DNA of 64,000 nt from CBDDGJ01 sp965227805. GTDB taxonomy: Bacteria; Pseudomonadota; Alphaproteobacteria; RS24. Under the pieces are notes generated by a model. That model saw nothing but the letters and a program-made list of their open reading frames with translations. It was not told the origin of the DNA and made no database searches. The DNA lies in NCBI GenBank assembly GCA_965227805.1, contig CBDDGJ010000001.1, forward strand, positions 1-64,000, read 5' to 3'. Shown here one piece after another: positions 23,725 to 32,944 of the stretch. Each line of letters begins with the position of its first letter. Position 1 is the stretch's first letter. Position numbers and translations under genes: made by a program.

Positions 23725-23958
23725 TTAATCTATCTGATAGGGCATAAGTGCCAAAAAGCGGGCGCGCTTGATTGCTTTGGCAAGCGCGCGCTGTTTTTTC
23801 GCCGATACGGCTGTGATGCGCCGTGGCACGATTTTTCCGCGTTCGGATACATAGCGTTGCAAAAGACGCACATCTTTATAATCAATTTTAGGGGCATTTT
23901 CGCCGGAAAAAGGGCATGCTTTTTTGCGACGTGTAAAGGCGCGTTGTGCGTAAGACAT
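23725..23958 (-). CDS. rpsR: Ribosomal protein S18
   Basis: 77 aa with the S18 core (IDYKDVRLLQRYVSERGKI, PRRITAVSAKKQR). It binds the 30S platform together with S6. It lies 2 bases after the rpsF stop and 13 before rplI. Confidence 0.95.
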   Translation of the reverse strand: MSYAQRAFTRRKKACPFSGENAPKIDYKDVRLLQRYVSERGKIVPRRITAVSAKKQRALAKAIKRARFLALMPYQID

Positions 23959-23960
23959 AA

Positions 23961-24365
23961 TTAAACCTCCGCTTGTGTTATGGGTGCATTATCCGTGTGT
24001 TCGCTGGGCGCTCCACGGCGCTCGGCACGGCGTTCATCGCGTTGTTTGGCACGCAAGGGGGCAGAATCACCATCTTCATGCACGTCCACACGCAAGGTCA
24101 TAAACCGGATAATATCTTCATTAAGACCCATTTGCCGTTCCATTTCAGCAATGGCGGCATGGGTGGCAATAATATTTAATAATACATAATGGCCTTTGCG
24201 GTTTTTCTTTACGCGATAAGCCATTGTGCGCAACCCCCAATATTCCTGCTTGGCGACGGTGCCGCCATTTTCTTTGATAAGCGCGCTTATGGTTTGTGTT
24301 AATGTTTCGACGTGCTGCTCGGAAATATCCTGCCTTGCAATAAAGATATGCTCATAAAGAGCCAT
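23961..24365 (-). CDS. rpsF: Ribosomal protein S6
   Basis: 134 aa. The S6 fold spans residues 1-95 (MALYEHIFIARQDIS, EYWGLRTMAYRVKKNRKGHYVLLN), with a basic then mixed C-terminal extension (KQRDERRAERRGAP). It is the first gene of the operon. GGAGAGAGG lies 4-10 bases upstream. A long leader precedes it. Confidence 0.95.
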   Translation of the reverse strand: MALYEHIFIARQDISEQHVETLTQTISALIKENGGTVAKQEYWGLRTMAYRVKKNRKGHYVLLNIIATHAAIAEMERQMGLNEDIIRFMTLRVDVHEDGDSAPLRAKQRDERRAERRGAPSEHTDNAPITQAEV

Positions 24366-24660
24366 AGCCTCTCTCCTTCATTTCATATACGGCCTTTATT
24401 CTGGCCTATTCATTATGTGTTACCGCGTGGATTATCACCGGCTTAATCTTTGGGGCTTCGGCGCTGAGCCTCTTGCAAGCCCGATATATAAAGAGAGGCC
24501 TACAAAATTGAACCGCGAGAGCGAAGACAAGGGAATCCGAGCTTATCTGCCCTATTTTGCCCTGCAAAACATTCCTTTCAGCCTTCAACCGAAGTTGTGC
24601 ATGATGCTTTACACCTTCGGATAAGACTTGGCAAGAGGCTTTTTGCTCTATAATATAATA
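24366..24660 (-). promoter_or_regulatory. Long 5' region of the rpsF operon, shared with the fabD promoter
   Basis: A gap of about 320 bases between divergent rpsF and fabD. On the minus strand no conserved ORF is visible. GC-rich segments near rpsF (around AGCCGGTGATAATCCACGCGG, 24427-24447) could fold and might hold an S6:S18 autoregulatory site, as in many bacteria, but I cannot confirm the CCG-bulge motif by eye. TATAAT-like boxes near 24648-24660 belong to either strand. Confidence 0.3.
24629..24660 (+). promoter_or_regulatory. Probable fabD promoter
   Basis: TTGGCA (24629-24634) is followed 15 bases later by TATAATATAATA, which contains two overlapping -10 boxes (spacers of 15 and 20). 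The transcript would start about 25 bases before the ATG at 24689. Confidence 0.4.
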
Positions 24661-24688
24661 CATAATATAAAATATGGTGGAGGGATAT

Positions 24689-25627
24689 ATGCGTGCATTT
24701 GTTTTCCCCGGACAGGGAAGTCAGATTATTGGTATGGGGAAGGAGCTAGCGGATGCTTTTGCCCCGGCCCGGGCTGTTTTTGAAGAAGTTGACGATGCGC
24801 TGAGGCAATCTTTAAGTAAGATTATGTGGCAAGGGCCGGAAGATGAATTAGTGCTTACCGAAAATGCACAGCCTGCTTTAATGGCAGTATCCATGGCGGT
24901 GGTGCGTGTGATGCAGGCGCATGGCATTGAGCTTGATGCACATGCGCATTATGTTGCAGGGCATAGTTTGGGTGAATATACGGCCTTGGCGGCCATTGGC
25001 ACGCTTAGCTTAACAGATACGGCACGTTTGTTGAAATTACGCGGGCAAGCCATGCAGCGCGCTGTGCCGGTGGGAGACGGTGCCATGGCAGCCATTCTAG
25101 GGCCGAGCTTTGATGAGGTTGCGGATATTGCAGCTACAGCAGCAAAAGATGATATATGTAGTGCGGCCAATGATAACGCGACGGGGCAGGTGGTTATTTC
25201 TGGCCATAGCGCTGCGGTTGACCGCGCGATTACCCTTGCGCAAGAGCGCGGCGCCCGCCGGGCGATTAAACTGGCGGTGAGTGCGCCCTTTCATTGTGCG
25301 CTTATGCAGCCGGCAGCGGAAGAAATGGCGGCAGCTTTGCGCGATACTGACTTAAATGCACTGTCTCTGCCGCTTATTGCGAATGTGAGTGCGCACGCTG
25401 TGACAGATATAGACATGATACGAGATTTGCTGGTGCAGCAGGTAACTGGCACAGTAAGATGGCGCGAGTCAATGATATGGGCAGCCGAACAAGGGGTTAC
25501 GGAGCTTGTTGAAATCGGCACAGGCAAAGTGCTTACCGGCATGGCGCGCCGCATTGATAAACGTCTTTCGGCACAAGCCGTGAACGTGCCGGAAGATATA
25601 GACACATTTATAGAGTCACTAAAATAA
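24689..25627 (+). CDS. fabD: Malonyl-CoA:ACP transacylase
   Basis: 312 aa from MRAFVFPGQGSQ, with GGAGGG 5 bases upstream; an ORF start at 24674 is ahead of that site. The nucleophile Ser is in AGHSLGEYTAL (about residue 92), and the catalytic His is in APFHCALMQPA (about 200). The enzyme loads malonate onto ACP. It is the first gene of fabD-fabG-acpP-fabF-mltG. Confidence 0.95.
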   Translation: MRAFVFPGQGSQIIGMGKELADAFAPARAVFEEVDDALRQSLSKIMWQGPEDELVLTENAQPALMAVSMAVVRVMQAHGIELDAHAHYVAGHSLGEYTALAAIGTLSLTDTARLLKLRGQAMQRAVPVGDGAMAAILGPSFDEVADIAATAAKDDICSAANDNATGQVVISGHSAAVDRAITLAQERGARRAIKLAVSAPFHCALMQPAAEEMAAALRDTDLNALSLPLIANVSAHAVTDIDMIRDLLVQQVTGTVRWRESMIWAAEQGVTELVEIGTGKVLTGMARRIDKRLSAQAVNVPEDIDTFIESLK

Positions 25628-25638
25628 AAGGGGGTATT

Positions 25639-26376
25639 ATGTTTGATTTAAGTGGAAAAACGGCTTTGCTTACAGGTGCATCTGGCGGCATTGGGGGCGC
25701 GATTGCCGAGATGATGCATGCCGCAGGCGCGAAAATAGGGCTTGCAGGCACGCGCGAAAATGTGTTGCAGGCATTGGCTGATAAACTGGGCACAGATGCA
25801 CATGTGCTTATTGCCGATTTAAGCAGCACACAAGGTGCACAAATGCTGGCACAGCAAGCGGATGAGGTGCTTGGCGGGGTTGATATTTTAATCAATAATG
25901 CTGGCATTACACGGGATAATTTGGCTTTACGTATGAAAGATGACGACTGGGAACAGGTGCTTGCGGTTAATCTCACATCTGGGTTCAAACTTACCCGTGC
26001 ACTTTTACGAGGTATGATGAAGCGTCGTTATGGACGAATTATCAATATTACCTCTGTTGTTGGGGTTACAGGTAATGCCGGGCAAACCAATTATGCAGCA
26101 TCCAAAGCGGGGATTATCGGTATGACGAAATCCCTCGCGCAAGAAGTTGCATCACGCGCGATCACCGTAAATTGCATTGCCCCCGGTTTTATCGCCACCC
26201 CTATGACCGATGCACTAAATGATGAACAAAAGGCAGCGATCACGGCAACGATTCCTGCCGGCACATTGGGTGCAGGGCAAGATATTGCTGCCGCATGCCT
26301 TTATTGTGCAAGTGCCGAAGCGGGCTATATGACAGGGCAAACCCTGCATATAAATGGCGGCATGGCTATGATTTAA
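25639..26376 (+). CDS. fabG: 3-oxoacyl-ACP reductase
   Basis: 245 aa SDR. TGASGGIG (12-19), NNAGITRDNL, catalytic Ser in ITSVVG, Tyr and Lys in YAASKAG, and the FabG-typical IAPGFIATPMT and GYMTGQTLHINGGMAMI. It reduces beta-ketoacyl-ACP in the elongation cycle. It lies 11 bases after fabD, with AAGGGGG before the ATG. Confidence 0.95.
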   Translation: MFDLSGKTALLTGASGGIGGAIAEMMHAAGAKIGLAGTRENVLQALADKLGTDAHVLIADLSSTQGAQMLAQQADEVLGGVDILINNAGITRDNLALRMKDDDWEQVLAVNLTSGFKLTRALLRGMMKRRYGRIINITSVVGVTGNAGQTNYAASKAGIIGMTKSLAQEVASRAITVNCIAPGFIATPMTDALNDEQKAAITATIPAGTLGAGQDIAAACLYCASAEAGYMTGQTLHINGGMAMI

Positions 26377-26529
26377 CCGGGGTTTATTTAAGGAAGTTGT
26401 GCTAGACAAATTACGGAAAGAGTGATAGAGACGCTTTTATGCAAATCGTAAAGGGACTGTGTATGAAATTTTCACGAACCTTTTTGTTGAGCGCATTTAG
26501 AATTTAACTTTAACGTAAGGAATTATAAA

Positions 26530-26763
26530 ATGAGCGATGTTATTGACCGTGTAAAAAAAATCGTTGTCGAAAATCTTGGTGTTGATGCTGATAAAGTAAC
26601 CGATACGTCAAGTTTTATCGATGATTTGGGTGCCGATAGTCTGGATACGGTTGAGCTGGTTATGGCTTTTGAAGAAGAATTTGATATTGAAATTCCGGAT
26701 GATGCTGCAGAAACAATTTTGACTGTAGCCGATGCCGTTAAATTTATTGAGGATGCTTCCTAA
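26530..26763 (+). CDS. acpP: Acyl carrier protein
   Basis: 77 aa, acidic, four-helix ACP. The phosphopantetheine Ser is in GADSLDTVEL (about residue 37). GTAAGGAATT is placed 7-11 bases upstream. The 153-base gap after fabG probably contains its own promoter, since ACP is needed in excess, but I cannot point to clear boxes. Confidence 0.97.
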   Translation: MSDVIDRVKKIVVENLGVDADKVTDTSSFIDDLGADSLDTVELVMAFEEEFDIEIPDDAAETILTVADAVKFIEDAS

Positions 26764-26795
26764 ACGCCTCTTGAAACTATGTTAGAGGGCGTAAG

Positions 26796-28046
26796 ATGCG
26801 GCGTGTCGTAATTACTGGTATCGGAACGGTTAATCCGCTCGGTGCTTCGGCTGAAACAAGCTGGGAAAATCTATTGGCTGCCAAAAGTGGTGCAGGCATG
26901 ATTGAAGGCTTTGACGTTTCGGATTTGCCTTGCCATATTGCGTGCCATGTCAAACATGGTGAGGGCGCATTTAATCCGGATGAGTGGGTTGAGCCCAAAG
27001 AACAAAAACGCATTGGTCGCTATATTCTGCTGGGCATGGCGGCATGCGATATGGCACTTAAAGATTCTGGGTGGACAGCGCAAAGCGAAGAGCAACAAAA
27101 TCGAACCGGTGTGCTTATTGGGTCGGGCATTGGCGGATTACAGGAAATTGTCGATGGCTGGGAAACCGTGCGGGTTAAGGGGCCACGTCGCTTGTCGCCT
27201 TTCTTTATTCCGGGTGCACTTATCAATCTTACCTCAGGGCAGGTGGCAATAAAATATGGCTTTAAGGGTCCCAATCACTCTGTTGTTACAGCGTGTTCTA
27301 CCGGGGCACATGCGATTGGCGATGCGGCGCGTCTGATTGCGCTGGATGATGCTGATGTCATGATTGCAGGGGGCACAGAAGCAGCGATTTGCCGTATTGG
27401 CATTGCCGGTTTTGCGGCGTGTCGGGCATTATCGACACAATTTAATGATACGCCTGAAAAAGCCTCTCGTCCCTATGATGCGGCACGCGATGGTTTTGTT
27501 ATGGGCGAAGGTGCGGGCGTGGTTATATTGGAAGACTATGAACATGCAAAACGCCGCGGTGCCAAAATTTATGGCGAAGTTGCAGGTTATGGTTTATCGG
27601 GGGATGCCTATCATATTACCTCACCTGCCGAAGATGGTGATGGCGCTTATCGGGCAATGCAGGCTGCTTTGAAACGTTCAGGGGTGAACGCTGCAGATAT
27701 AGGTTATATCAATGCCCATGGCACCTCTACGCCTTTGGGAGATGAAATTGAATTGCGTGCCGTAGAACGCTTATTCGGAAGTGATGTCGCGGGTGTATCC
27801 ATGTCATCAACAAAATCTGCCATAGGCCATTTGCTTGGCGCTGCCGGTGCGGTGGAAGCAATTTTCTCGCTTTTGGCAATGCAGCATAATATTATGCCGC
27901 CTACGCTTAATCTCGATAATCCATCTGTTGAAACACAAATTGACCTCGTGCCACATCAGCCGCGCGAAAAACCGATTAAAGCTGTGCTGTCCAATTCATT
28001 TGGCTTTGGCGGCACGAATGCGTCGCTTGTATTTAAGGCACTTTAG
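26796..28046 (+). CDS. fabF: 3-oxoacyl-ACP synthase II
   Basis: 416 aa, KAS II. The catalytic triad is visible: Cys in TACSTGAHAIG (about 167), His in NAHGTSTPLGD (about 306) and His in KSAIGHLLGAAG (about 343). A C-terminal GFGGTNASLVF completes the fold. It elongates acyl-ACP. Its 3' end overlaps the start of mltG by 29 bases. Confidence 0.95.
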   Translation: MRRVVITGIGTVNPLGASAETSWENLLAAKSGAGMIEGFDVSDLPCHIACHVKHGEGAFNPDEWVEPKEQKRIGRYILLGMAACDMALKDSGWTAQSEEQQNRTGVLIGSGIGGLQEIVDGWETVRVKGPRRLSPFFIPGALINLTSGQVAIKYGFKGPNHSVVTACSTGAHAIGDAARLIALDDADVMIAGGTEAAICRIGIAGFAACRALSTQFNDTPEKASRPYDAARDGFVMGEGAGVVILEDYEHAKRRGAKIYGEVAGYGLSGDAYHITSPAEDGDGAYRAMQAALKRSGVNAADIGYINAHGTSTPLGDEIELRAVERLFGSDVAGVSMSSTKSAIGHLLGAAGAVEAIFSLLAMQHNIMPPTLNLDNPSVETQIDLVPHQPREKPIKAVLSNSFGFGGTNASLVFKAL

Positions 28047-29040
28047 TATTTTAACGTCTATACGCCTGACGGTTTTTTATATTGGGGCGCTTATTGCTGC
28101 CATTGCCGTGGGGTTAAGTTTAGCGGCAATCATACTATTTGTTTTACCTAATTGGCATATAAAAGAGCAGCGTATTGCGATTAAACCTGGTATGGCGTTA
28201 CCACATATAGCGCGCCTGCTCGAAAATGAAGGGGTGATTTTTGATGCAAATTTGTTTCGACTTGGCGTGTTTTTGCAAGGGCGCGCGGGGGCGATGCATG
28301 CCGGTGAATTTACAATCCCTGCCGGGGCAAGTATGCAAAATATCGTTACGCTGCTTGCGACGGGTAAGGTGCATTTATATCCGATAACCATTTCCGAAGG
28401 TCTGACCAGCGCCCAGATTGTAACGCAATTACGGGAAAATCCGCTTTTACAAGGTGAGATTAGCACAATTCCACCCGAAGGAAGCCTATTGCCAGAGACG
28501 CATTTTGTGCCGCGCGGAACGCAAAGACAGCATATTCTTGATATGATGCAGGCGGATATGCTGAGGCTGTTAGATGAGCTATGGGATAAGCGTGATGCGG
28601 ATCTGCCTTTTGTATCAAAGCAAGAAGCGGTTATTTTGGCGTCTATTATTGAAAAGGAAACCGGTATTGCAAAAGAGCGTGCCCAAATTGCAGGCGTATT
28701 TATCAATCGCTTGCGGCGTGGCATGTTATTGCAATCAGACCCAACGATTATTTACGGCCTTGTGGGCGGGCAAGGCACACTTGGGCGGCCTATTCGGATG
28801 AGCGAAATTAAACGCAAAACAGCATATAATACCTATGTCATTAAAGGTTTGCCGCCAACACCGATTGCCAATCCGGGGTATGACGCGCTTTATGCGGCAT
28901 TACATCCAGCTGAAACCGATGCGCTTTATTTTGTTGCCGATGGCACAGGCGGCCATGTGTTTGCTACAACATTGGACGCGCATAATCAAAATGTACGTAA
29001 CTGGCGGCGTATTGAGCAAGAGCGAAAGCGTAGGAAATAG
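28018..29040 (+). CDS. mltG: Endolytic murein transglycosylase MltG
   Basis: 340 aa from the ATG at 28018, the last plausible start before the membrane helix (about 14-36, TVFYIGALIAAIAVGL). A LysM-like subdomain and the YceG domain follow, with the catalytic Glu in ILASIIEKETG and the conserved RGMLLQSDPTIIYGL and YNTY-IKGLPPTPI. It cuts nascent glycan strands at the inner membrane. The start lies inside fabF (29-base overlap), which implies translational coupling. A long in-frame extension back to 27835 is only the shadow of fabF. Confidence 0.92.
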   Translation: MRRLYLRHFSILTSIRLTVFYIGALIAAIAVGLSLAAIILFVLPNWHIKEQRIAIKPGMALPHIARLLENEGVIFDANLFRLGVFLQGRAGAMHAGEFTIPAGASMQNIVTLLATGKVHLYPITISEGLTSAQIVTQLRENPLLQGEISTIPPEGSLLPETHFVPRGTQRQHILDMMQADMLRLLDELWDKRDADLPFVSKQEAVILASIIEKETGIAKERAQIAGVFINRLRRGMLLQSDPTIIYGLVGGQGTLGRPIRMSEIKRKTAYNTYVIKGLPPTPIANPGYDALYAALHPAETDALYFVADGTGGHVFATTLDAHNQNVRNWRRIEQERKRRK

Positions 29041-29108
29041 CCGTATAACATGCGTCGCTATATAAAGCAGATATTGCCAATTTACCCTATATAAGTTATA
29101 ATAAGCAC

Positions 29109-29444
29109 ATGAGCGAAGCTATAAATTTTGATACATATAAATTCATTAAGAATTTGGTTGCAGCCGGTATGCCGGAAAAGCAAGCCGTAGCATTGGCACA
29201 TGAGCAAGTCAGTTTGATAAACGCCAATCTGGCTACAAAGCAGGATATTTAAACATTACAGCTTGAAATGCAAAACGAGATTGAAAAATTCCGGCTTGAA
29301 GTGCAAAGTGAAATTGAAAAATTACGCCTTGAAATGCAAAGCGAGTTTTCCAAAGTTAAAGCACAAATCATTATCTGGATTGCAGGGATTTTTATTGCGA
29401 TTACCGTTGCACAGACAAGCATTTTGATTGGTATTTTATCCTGA
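29109..29444 (+). pseudogene. Broken copy of the DUF1640-like coiled-coil gene
   Basis: 111 codons starting MSEAINFDTYKFIKNL, with an in-frame TAA at 29250-29252 after NANLATKQDI. The frame then continues intact (TLQLEMQNEIEKFRLEV...) through hendecad repeats and a membrane helix to a TGA at 29442. Changing TAA to GAA would restore a 111-aa protein parallel to the one at 1335-1688. The N-terminal 47 residues align well; the coiled-coil repeats differ in sequence (RLEMQSEIEKL against ATKQDIARLEQ). It lies between mltG and nuoA. Confidence 0.85.
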
Positions 29445-29582
29445 ATGATATGCGGCGTGATATTTTCATGCAAATCCTTATTTAGCACACATATTTTACT
29501 TGCATCGCAGATATAGGGGGGATATGGTGCGCGCGAGTTTGAATGGCGCCGGGTGAGTCGGTTACATGATAGGGATATGCAC

Positions 29583-29948
29583 ATGCAGGATTTTCTAGCC
29601 AATTACTACCCGATTTTAATTTTTATGGGGCTTTCCGCCATAATCACTTTTGCGCTTATGATTGTGCCCTTTTTGGTTGCCCCGCATGCGCCGGATGCAG
29701 AAAAACTCTCACCTTATGAATGTGGGTTTGATGCTTTTGATGATGCACGCATGAAATTTGACGTTAAATTTTATCTGGTCGCTATTTTGTTTATCATTTT
29801 TGATCTGGAGATTGCTTTTCTTTTCCCTTGGGCTATTGCTTTTGGTGATATTGGTTTATTCGGTTTTTGGTCTATGATGTTTTTTCTGGCTGTTTTAACC
29901 GTTGGGTTTATTTATGAGTGGCGTAAAGGCGCATTGGATTGGAACTGA
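29583..29948 (+). CDS. nuoA: NADH-quinone oxidoreductase subunit A
   Basis: 121 aa from MQDFLANYYP, with AGGGAT 7 bases upstream; a GTG start at 29553 is possible. Three membrane helices with the conserved PYECGFDAFDDARMKFDVKFYLVA-type loop and DLEIAFLFPWA. It is a membrane-arm subunit at the quinone site and begins the 14-gene nuo operon. Confidence 0.95.
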   Translation: MQDFLANYYPILIFMGLSAIITFALMIVPFLVAPHAPDAEKLSPYECGFDAFDDARMKFDVKFYLVAILFIIFDLEIAFLFPWAIAFGDIGLFGFWSMMFFLAVLTVGFIYEWRKGALDWN

Positions 29949-29968
29949 ACAAAAGAGTTTGAAGACAT

Positions 29969-30493
29969 ATGGAAAAACCAGACCATGCCCCCCCAATGCA
30001 AGATCCTTATTATGATGAGGTTTCCACACAATTAGCCGATAAGGGATTTTTGTTGACATCGGCTGAAGATTTGGTGAATTGGGCACGTGCGGGGTCTTTG
30101 CATTGGATGACATTCGGCTTGGCGTGTTGCGCGGTTGAGATGATGCATACCTCTATGCCGCGCTATGATGGTGAGCGGTTTGGCTTTGCACCGCGTGCGT
30201 CTCCGCGTCAGTCTGACGTGATGATTGTTGCCGGCACCTTAACCAATAAAATGGCACCGGCTTTGCGCCGCGTTTATGATCAAATGCCCGAACCACGTTA
30301 TGTGATCTCTATGGGGTCATGCGCGAATGGGGGGGGGTATTATCATTATTCCTATTCGGTTGTGCGCGGGTGTGATCGCATTGTGCCAGTGGATATTTAT
30401 GTGCCGGGCTGTCCGCCCACGGCAGAGGCTTTGCTTTATGGCGTATTGCTGTTGCAAAAGAAAATCCGGCGCATGGGTGTGATAGAGCGTTAG
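29969..30493 (+). CDS. nuoB: NADH-quinone oxidoreductase subunit B
   Basis: 174 aa. It carries the cysteines that bind cluster N2: the adjacent pair in GLACCAVEMM, one in MGSCANGGGYYHYSYS and one in GCPPTAEALLYG. It passes electrons to quinone at the junction of the two arms. Confidence 0.97.
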   Translation: MEKPDHAPPMQDPYYDEVSTQLADKGFLLTSAEDLVNWARAGSLHWMTFGLACCAVEMMHTSMPRYDGERFGFAPRASPRQSDVMIVAGTLTNKMAPALRRVYDQMPEPRYVISMGSCANGGGYYHYSYSVVRGCDRIVPVDIYVPGCPPTAEALLYGVLLLQKKIRRMGVIER

Positions 30494-30500
30494 GGGTAAG

Positions 30501-31130
30501 ATGACAACTGATTTGAAAAAACTTGCTGAGTATATTGAATCCGAATTGGGGACACGATTGGCCGGTTATTCGATTGCTTATGGTGAACTCACATTGGAAA
30601 GCAATGCAGGCGATATTGAAGCCGTGCTTAAATTTTTGCGCGATGACAAAAAATGTGCTTTCACACAACTTATTGATTTATGCGGGGTTGATTATCCGCA
30701 ACGTGTGTTTCGCTTTGACGTCGTCTATCATTTATTATCTATGACACGCAATCAGCGTATTCGTGTAAAACTGCAGGCAGATGAGCACACCCATGTGCCA
30801 AGCGTGGTCGACCTGTTTGCAACAGCAAACTGGTTTGAACGTGAAGCCTTTGACATGTATGGGATTATATTTTCCAACCATCCGGATTTGCGCCGGATTT
30901 TAACCGATTATGGCTTTGAGGGGTATCCTTTGCGTAAGGATTTTCCGCTAACGGGGCATGTTGAATTGCGTTATGATAATGATAAACGACAAGTGGTTTA
31001 TGAGCCTGTAAGTCTGGTGCAAGAATTTCGTCAGTTTGATTTTGAAAGCCCGTGGGAAGGCCAAAATATGCATGACCATATGAAGCACGATAATTTGCCG
31101 GGTGATGAAAAAGCGTCGGGCAATGGATAG
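30501..31130 (+). CDS. nuoC: NADH-quinone oxidoreductase subunit C
   Basis: 209 aa, the 30-kDa subunit (VVDLFATANWFEREAFDMYGIIF, FEGYPLRKDFPLTG). It is separate from NuoD, as usual in alphaproteobacteria. AGGGG lies before the ATG. Confidence 0.96.
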   Translation: MTTDLKKLAEYIESELGTRLAGYSIAYGELTLESNAGDIEAVLKFLRDDKKCAFTQLIDLCGVDYPQRVFRFDVVYHLLSMTRNQRIRVKLQADEHTHVPSVVDLFATANWFEREAFDMYGIIFSNHPDLRRILTDYGFEGYPLRKDFPLTGHVELRYDNDKRQVVYEPVSLVQEFRQFDFESPWEGQNMHDHMKHDNLPGDEKASGNG

Positions 31131-31136
31131 TGAGTT

Positions 31137-32336
31137 ATGGCAGAACAGCACGATATATATAGCATAGACGAAGAGCGAAAATTTACCATAAATTTCGGCC
31201 CGCAACATCCGGCGGCGCATGGGGTTTTACGGCTTGTCATGGATTTAGATGGTGAGCTGGTCGAACGTATTGACCCACATATTGGCTTATTGCATCGGGG
31301 CACGGAAAAGCTGATAGAACATAAAACCTATTTGCAATCGGTGCCTTATTTCGACCGGCTTGACTATGTGGCACCGATGAATCAGGAACATGCTTTTGCT
31401 TTGGCGGTGGAACGCTTATTGGGGTTAGACATTCCACGGCGTGGGCAATATATTCGCGTGCTTTATTCGGAAATCGGGCGTTTGCTAAGCCATTTGCTGA
31501 ATATTACAACACAGGCTTTGGATGTTGGGGCGCTTACCCCGCCTTTATGGGGGTTTGAAGAACGCGAAAAACTTATGATTTTTTATGAGCGCGCTTGTGG
31601 TGCGCGTATGCATGCGGCTTATTTTCGTCCTGGTGGGGTGCATCAGGATTTGCCGCCAGATTTATTGCTGGATATTTATGAGTTTTGTGATCCGTGTTTG
31701 CGGGTTTTGGATGATATCGAAAACTTGCTAACAGAAAACCGTATTTTCAAACAGCGCAATGTTGATATTGGCATTGTTACGCGCGATGATATTTTGAAAT
31801 GGGGATTTACCGGTGTTATGGCACGTGGTTCGGGTTTGGCGTGGGATTTACGTCGCGCGCAGCCTTATGAGGTTTATAGCGAGCTTGATTTTGATATTCC
31901 GGTCGGAAAGAATGGCGATTGTTATGATCGCTATTTGGTGCGGGTCGAAGAATGTCGCCAGTCACTCCGGATTATAAAACAATGCATTGAGAATATTCCC
32001 GACGGGCCGGTTTCTGTGCGTGATGGGAAAATTGTGCCGCCAAAGCGTGCTGACATGAAACAATCCATGGAGGCGTTAATTCATCATTTCAAACTTTATA
32101 CGGAAGGCTATCACGTGCCGCCGGGCGAGGTTTATGCGGCTGTGGAAGCCCCTAAAGGTGAATTTGGCGTATATCTGGTCGCGGATGGGTCGAATAAGCC
32201 ATATCGTTGTAAAATCCGTGCGCCGGGTTATGCACATTTACAGGCGCTTGATTATTTGAGCCGTGATTATCTTTTGGCAGATGTTTCGGCTATTTTGGGG
32301 TCTTTGGATATTGTGTTTGGTGAGGTCGACCGATGA
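31137..32336 (+). CDS. nuoD: NADH-quinone oxidoreductase subunit D
   Basis: 399 aa, the 49-kDa subunit related to the large subunit of NiFe hydrogenases. The quinone-site loop NFGPQHPAAHGVLRL is at about 17-31. GLLHRGTEKLIE and the C-terminal SLDIVFGEVDR are present. It overlaps nuoE by four bases. Confidence 0.97.
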   Translation: MAEQHDIYSIDEERKFTINFGPQHPAAHGVLRLVMDLDGELVERIDPHIGLLHRGTEKLIEHKTYLQSVPYFDRLDYVAPMNQEHAFALAVERLLGLDIPRRGQYIRVLYSEIGRLLSHLLNITTQALDVGALTPPLWGFEEREKLMIFYERACGARMHAAYFRPGGVHQDLPPDLLLDIYEFCDPCLRVLDDIENLLTENRIFKQRNVDIGIVTRDDILKWGFTGVMARGSGLAWDLRRAQPYEVYSELDFDIPVGKNGDCYDRYLVRVEECRQSLRIIKQCIENIPDGPVSVRDGKIVPPKRADMKQSMEALIHHFKLYTEGYHVPPGEVYAAVEAPKGEFGVYLVADGSNKPYRCKIRAPGYAHLQALDYLSRDYLLADVSAILGSLDIVFGEVDR

Positions 32337-32944
32337 GTGTGCGACGCTTCCATGCTGAACAGCCCGATTCTTTTGTATTTACAAAAGAAAATCAAGCGTG
32401 GGCGCACCAACAAATAGCGAAATATCCGCAAGGTAAGCAACAAAGTGCGATTGTGCCCCTGCTTTGGCAAGCTCAAAAGCAGCTTGGCGGGTGGCTTTGC
32501 GTTGCGGCCATTCATTATGTCGCAGATATGGTGGATATGCCTTATATGCGTGCATTAGAAGTTGCTACTTTTTATACCATGTTTAACCTATCGCCCACAG
32601 GTGAGCATTTTGTGCAGCTTTGTGGCACCACCCCGTGCTGGCTTCGGGGTGCGGATGACTTAAAGGCTGTATGTCGTGATATGATCGGCGCGCAAGGTGA
32701 GGTTACGGCAGATGGTAAATTAAGCTGGCAAGAAGTGGAATGTTTGGGGGCTTGTGTGAATGCACCCATGGTGCAGATAAATGATGACTTTTATGAAGAC
32801 TTAACGGCAGAAACCTTTCGTGCCCTGCTTGCAGCTTTGCGCGATGGCAAGAAAGCTATACCGGGGCCGCAAAATAGCCGCATTGCCTCTGAACCCGAAG
32901 GGGGACGAACCGTATTGAAGGAAAAGCGTGATGTTGCAGGATAA
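32333..32944 (+). CDS. nuoE: NADH-quinone oxidoreductase subunit E
   Basis: 203 aa, thioredoxin-like [2Fe-2S] protein. Ligands are in CGTTPCW (two Cys) and CLGACVNAP (two Cys). It is part of the NADH-input module with NuoF and NuoG. The C-terminal 25 residues are a charged extension overlapping the start of nuoF. Confidence 0.96.
   Translation: MSVRRFHAEQPDSFVFTKENQAWAHQQIAKYPQGKQQSAIVPLLWQAQKQLGGWLCVAAIHYVADMVDMPYMRALEVATFYTMFNLSPTGEHFVQLCGTTPCWLRGADDLKAVCRDMIGAQGEVTADGKLSWQEVECLGACVNAPMVQINDDFYEDLTAETFRALLAALRDGKKAIPGPQNSRIASEPEGGRTVLKEKRDVAG

Noticed and set aside
24406..24663. 85-aa minus-strand ORF and 69-aa plus-strand ORF in the rpsF-fabD gap
   Set aside because: No ribosome binding site or recognisable protein pattern; the region serves as the promoter and leader region of two divergent operons.
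27835..28017. Upstream extension of mltG inside fabF
   Set aside because: It is an out-of-frame shadow of the conserved fabF 3' end; the membrane helix of MltG begins shortly after the ATG at 28018.
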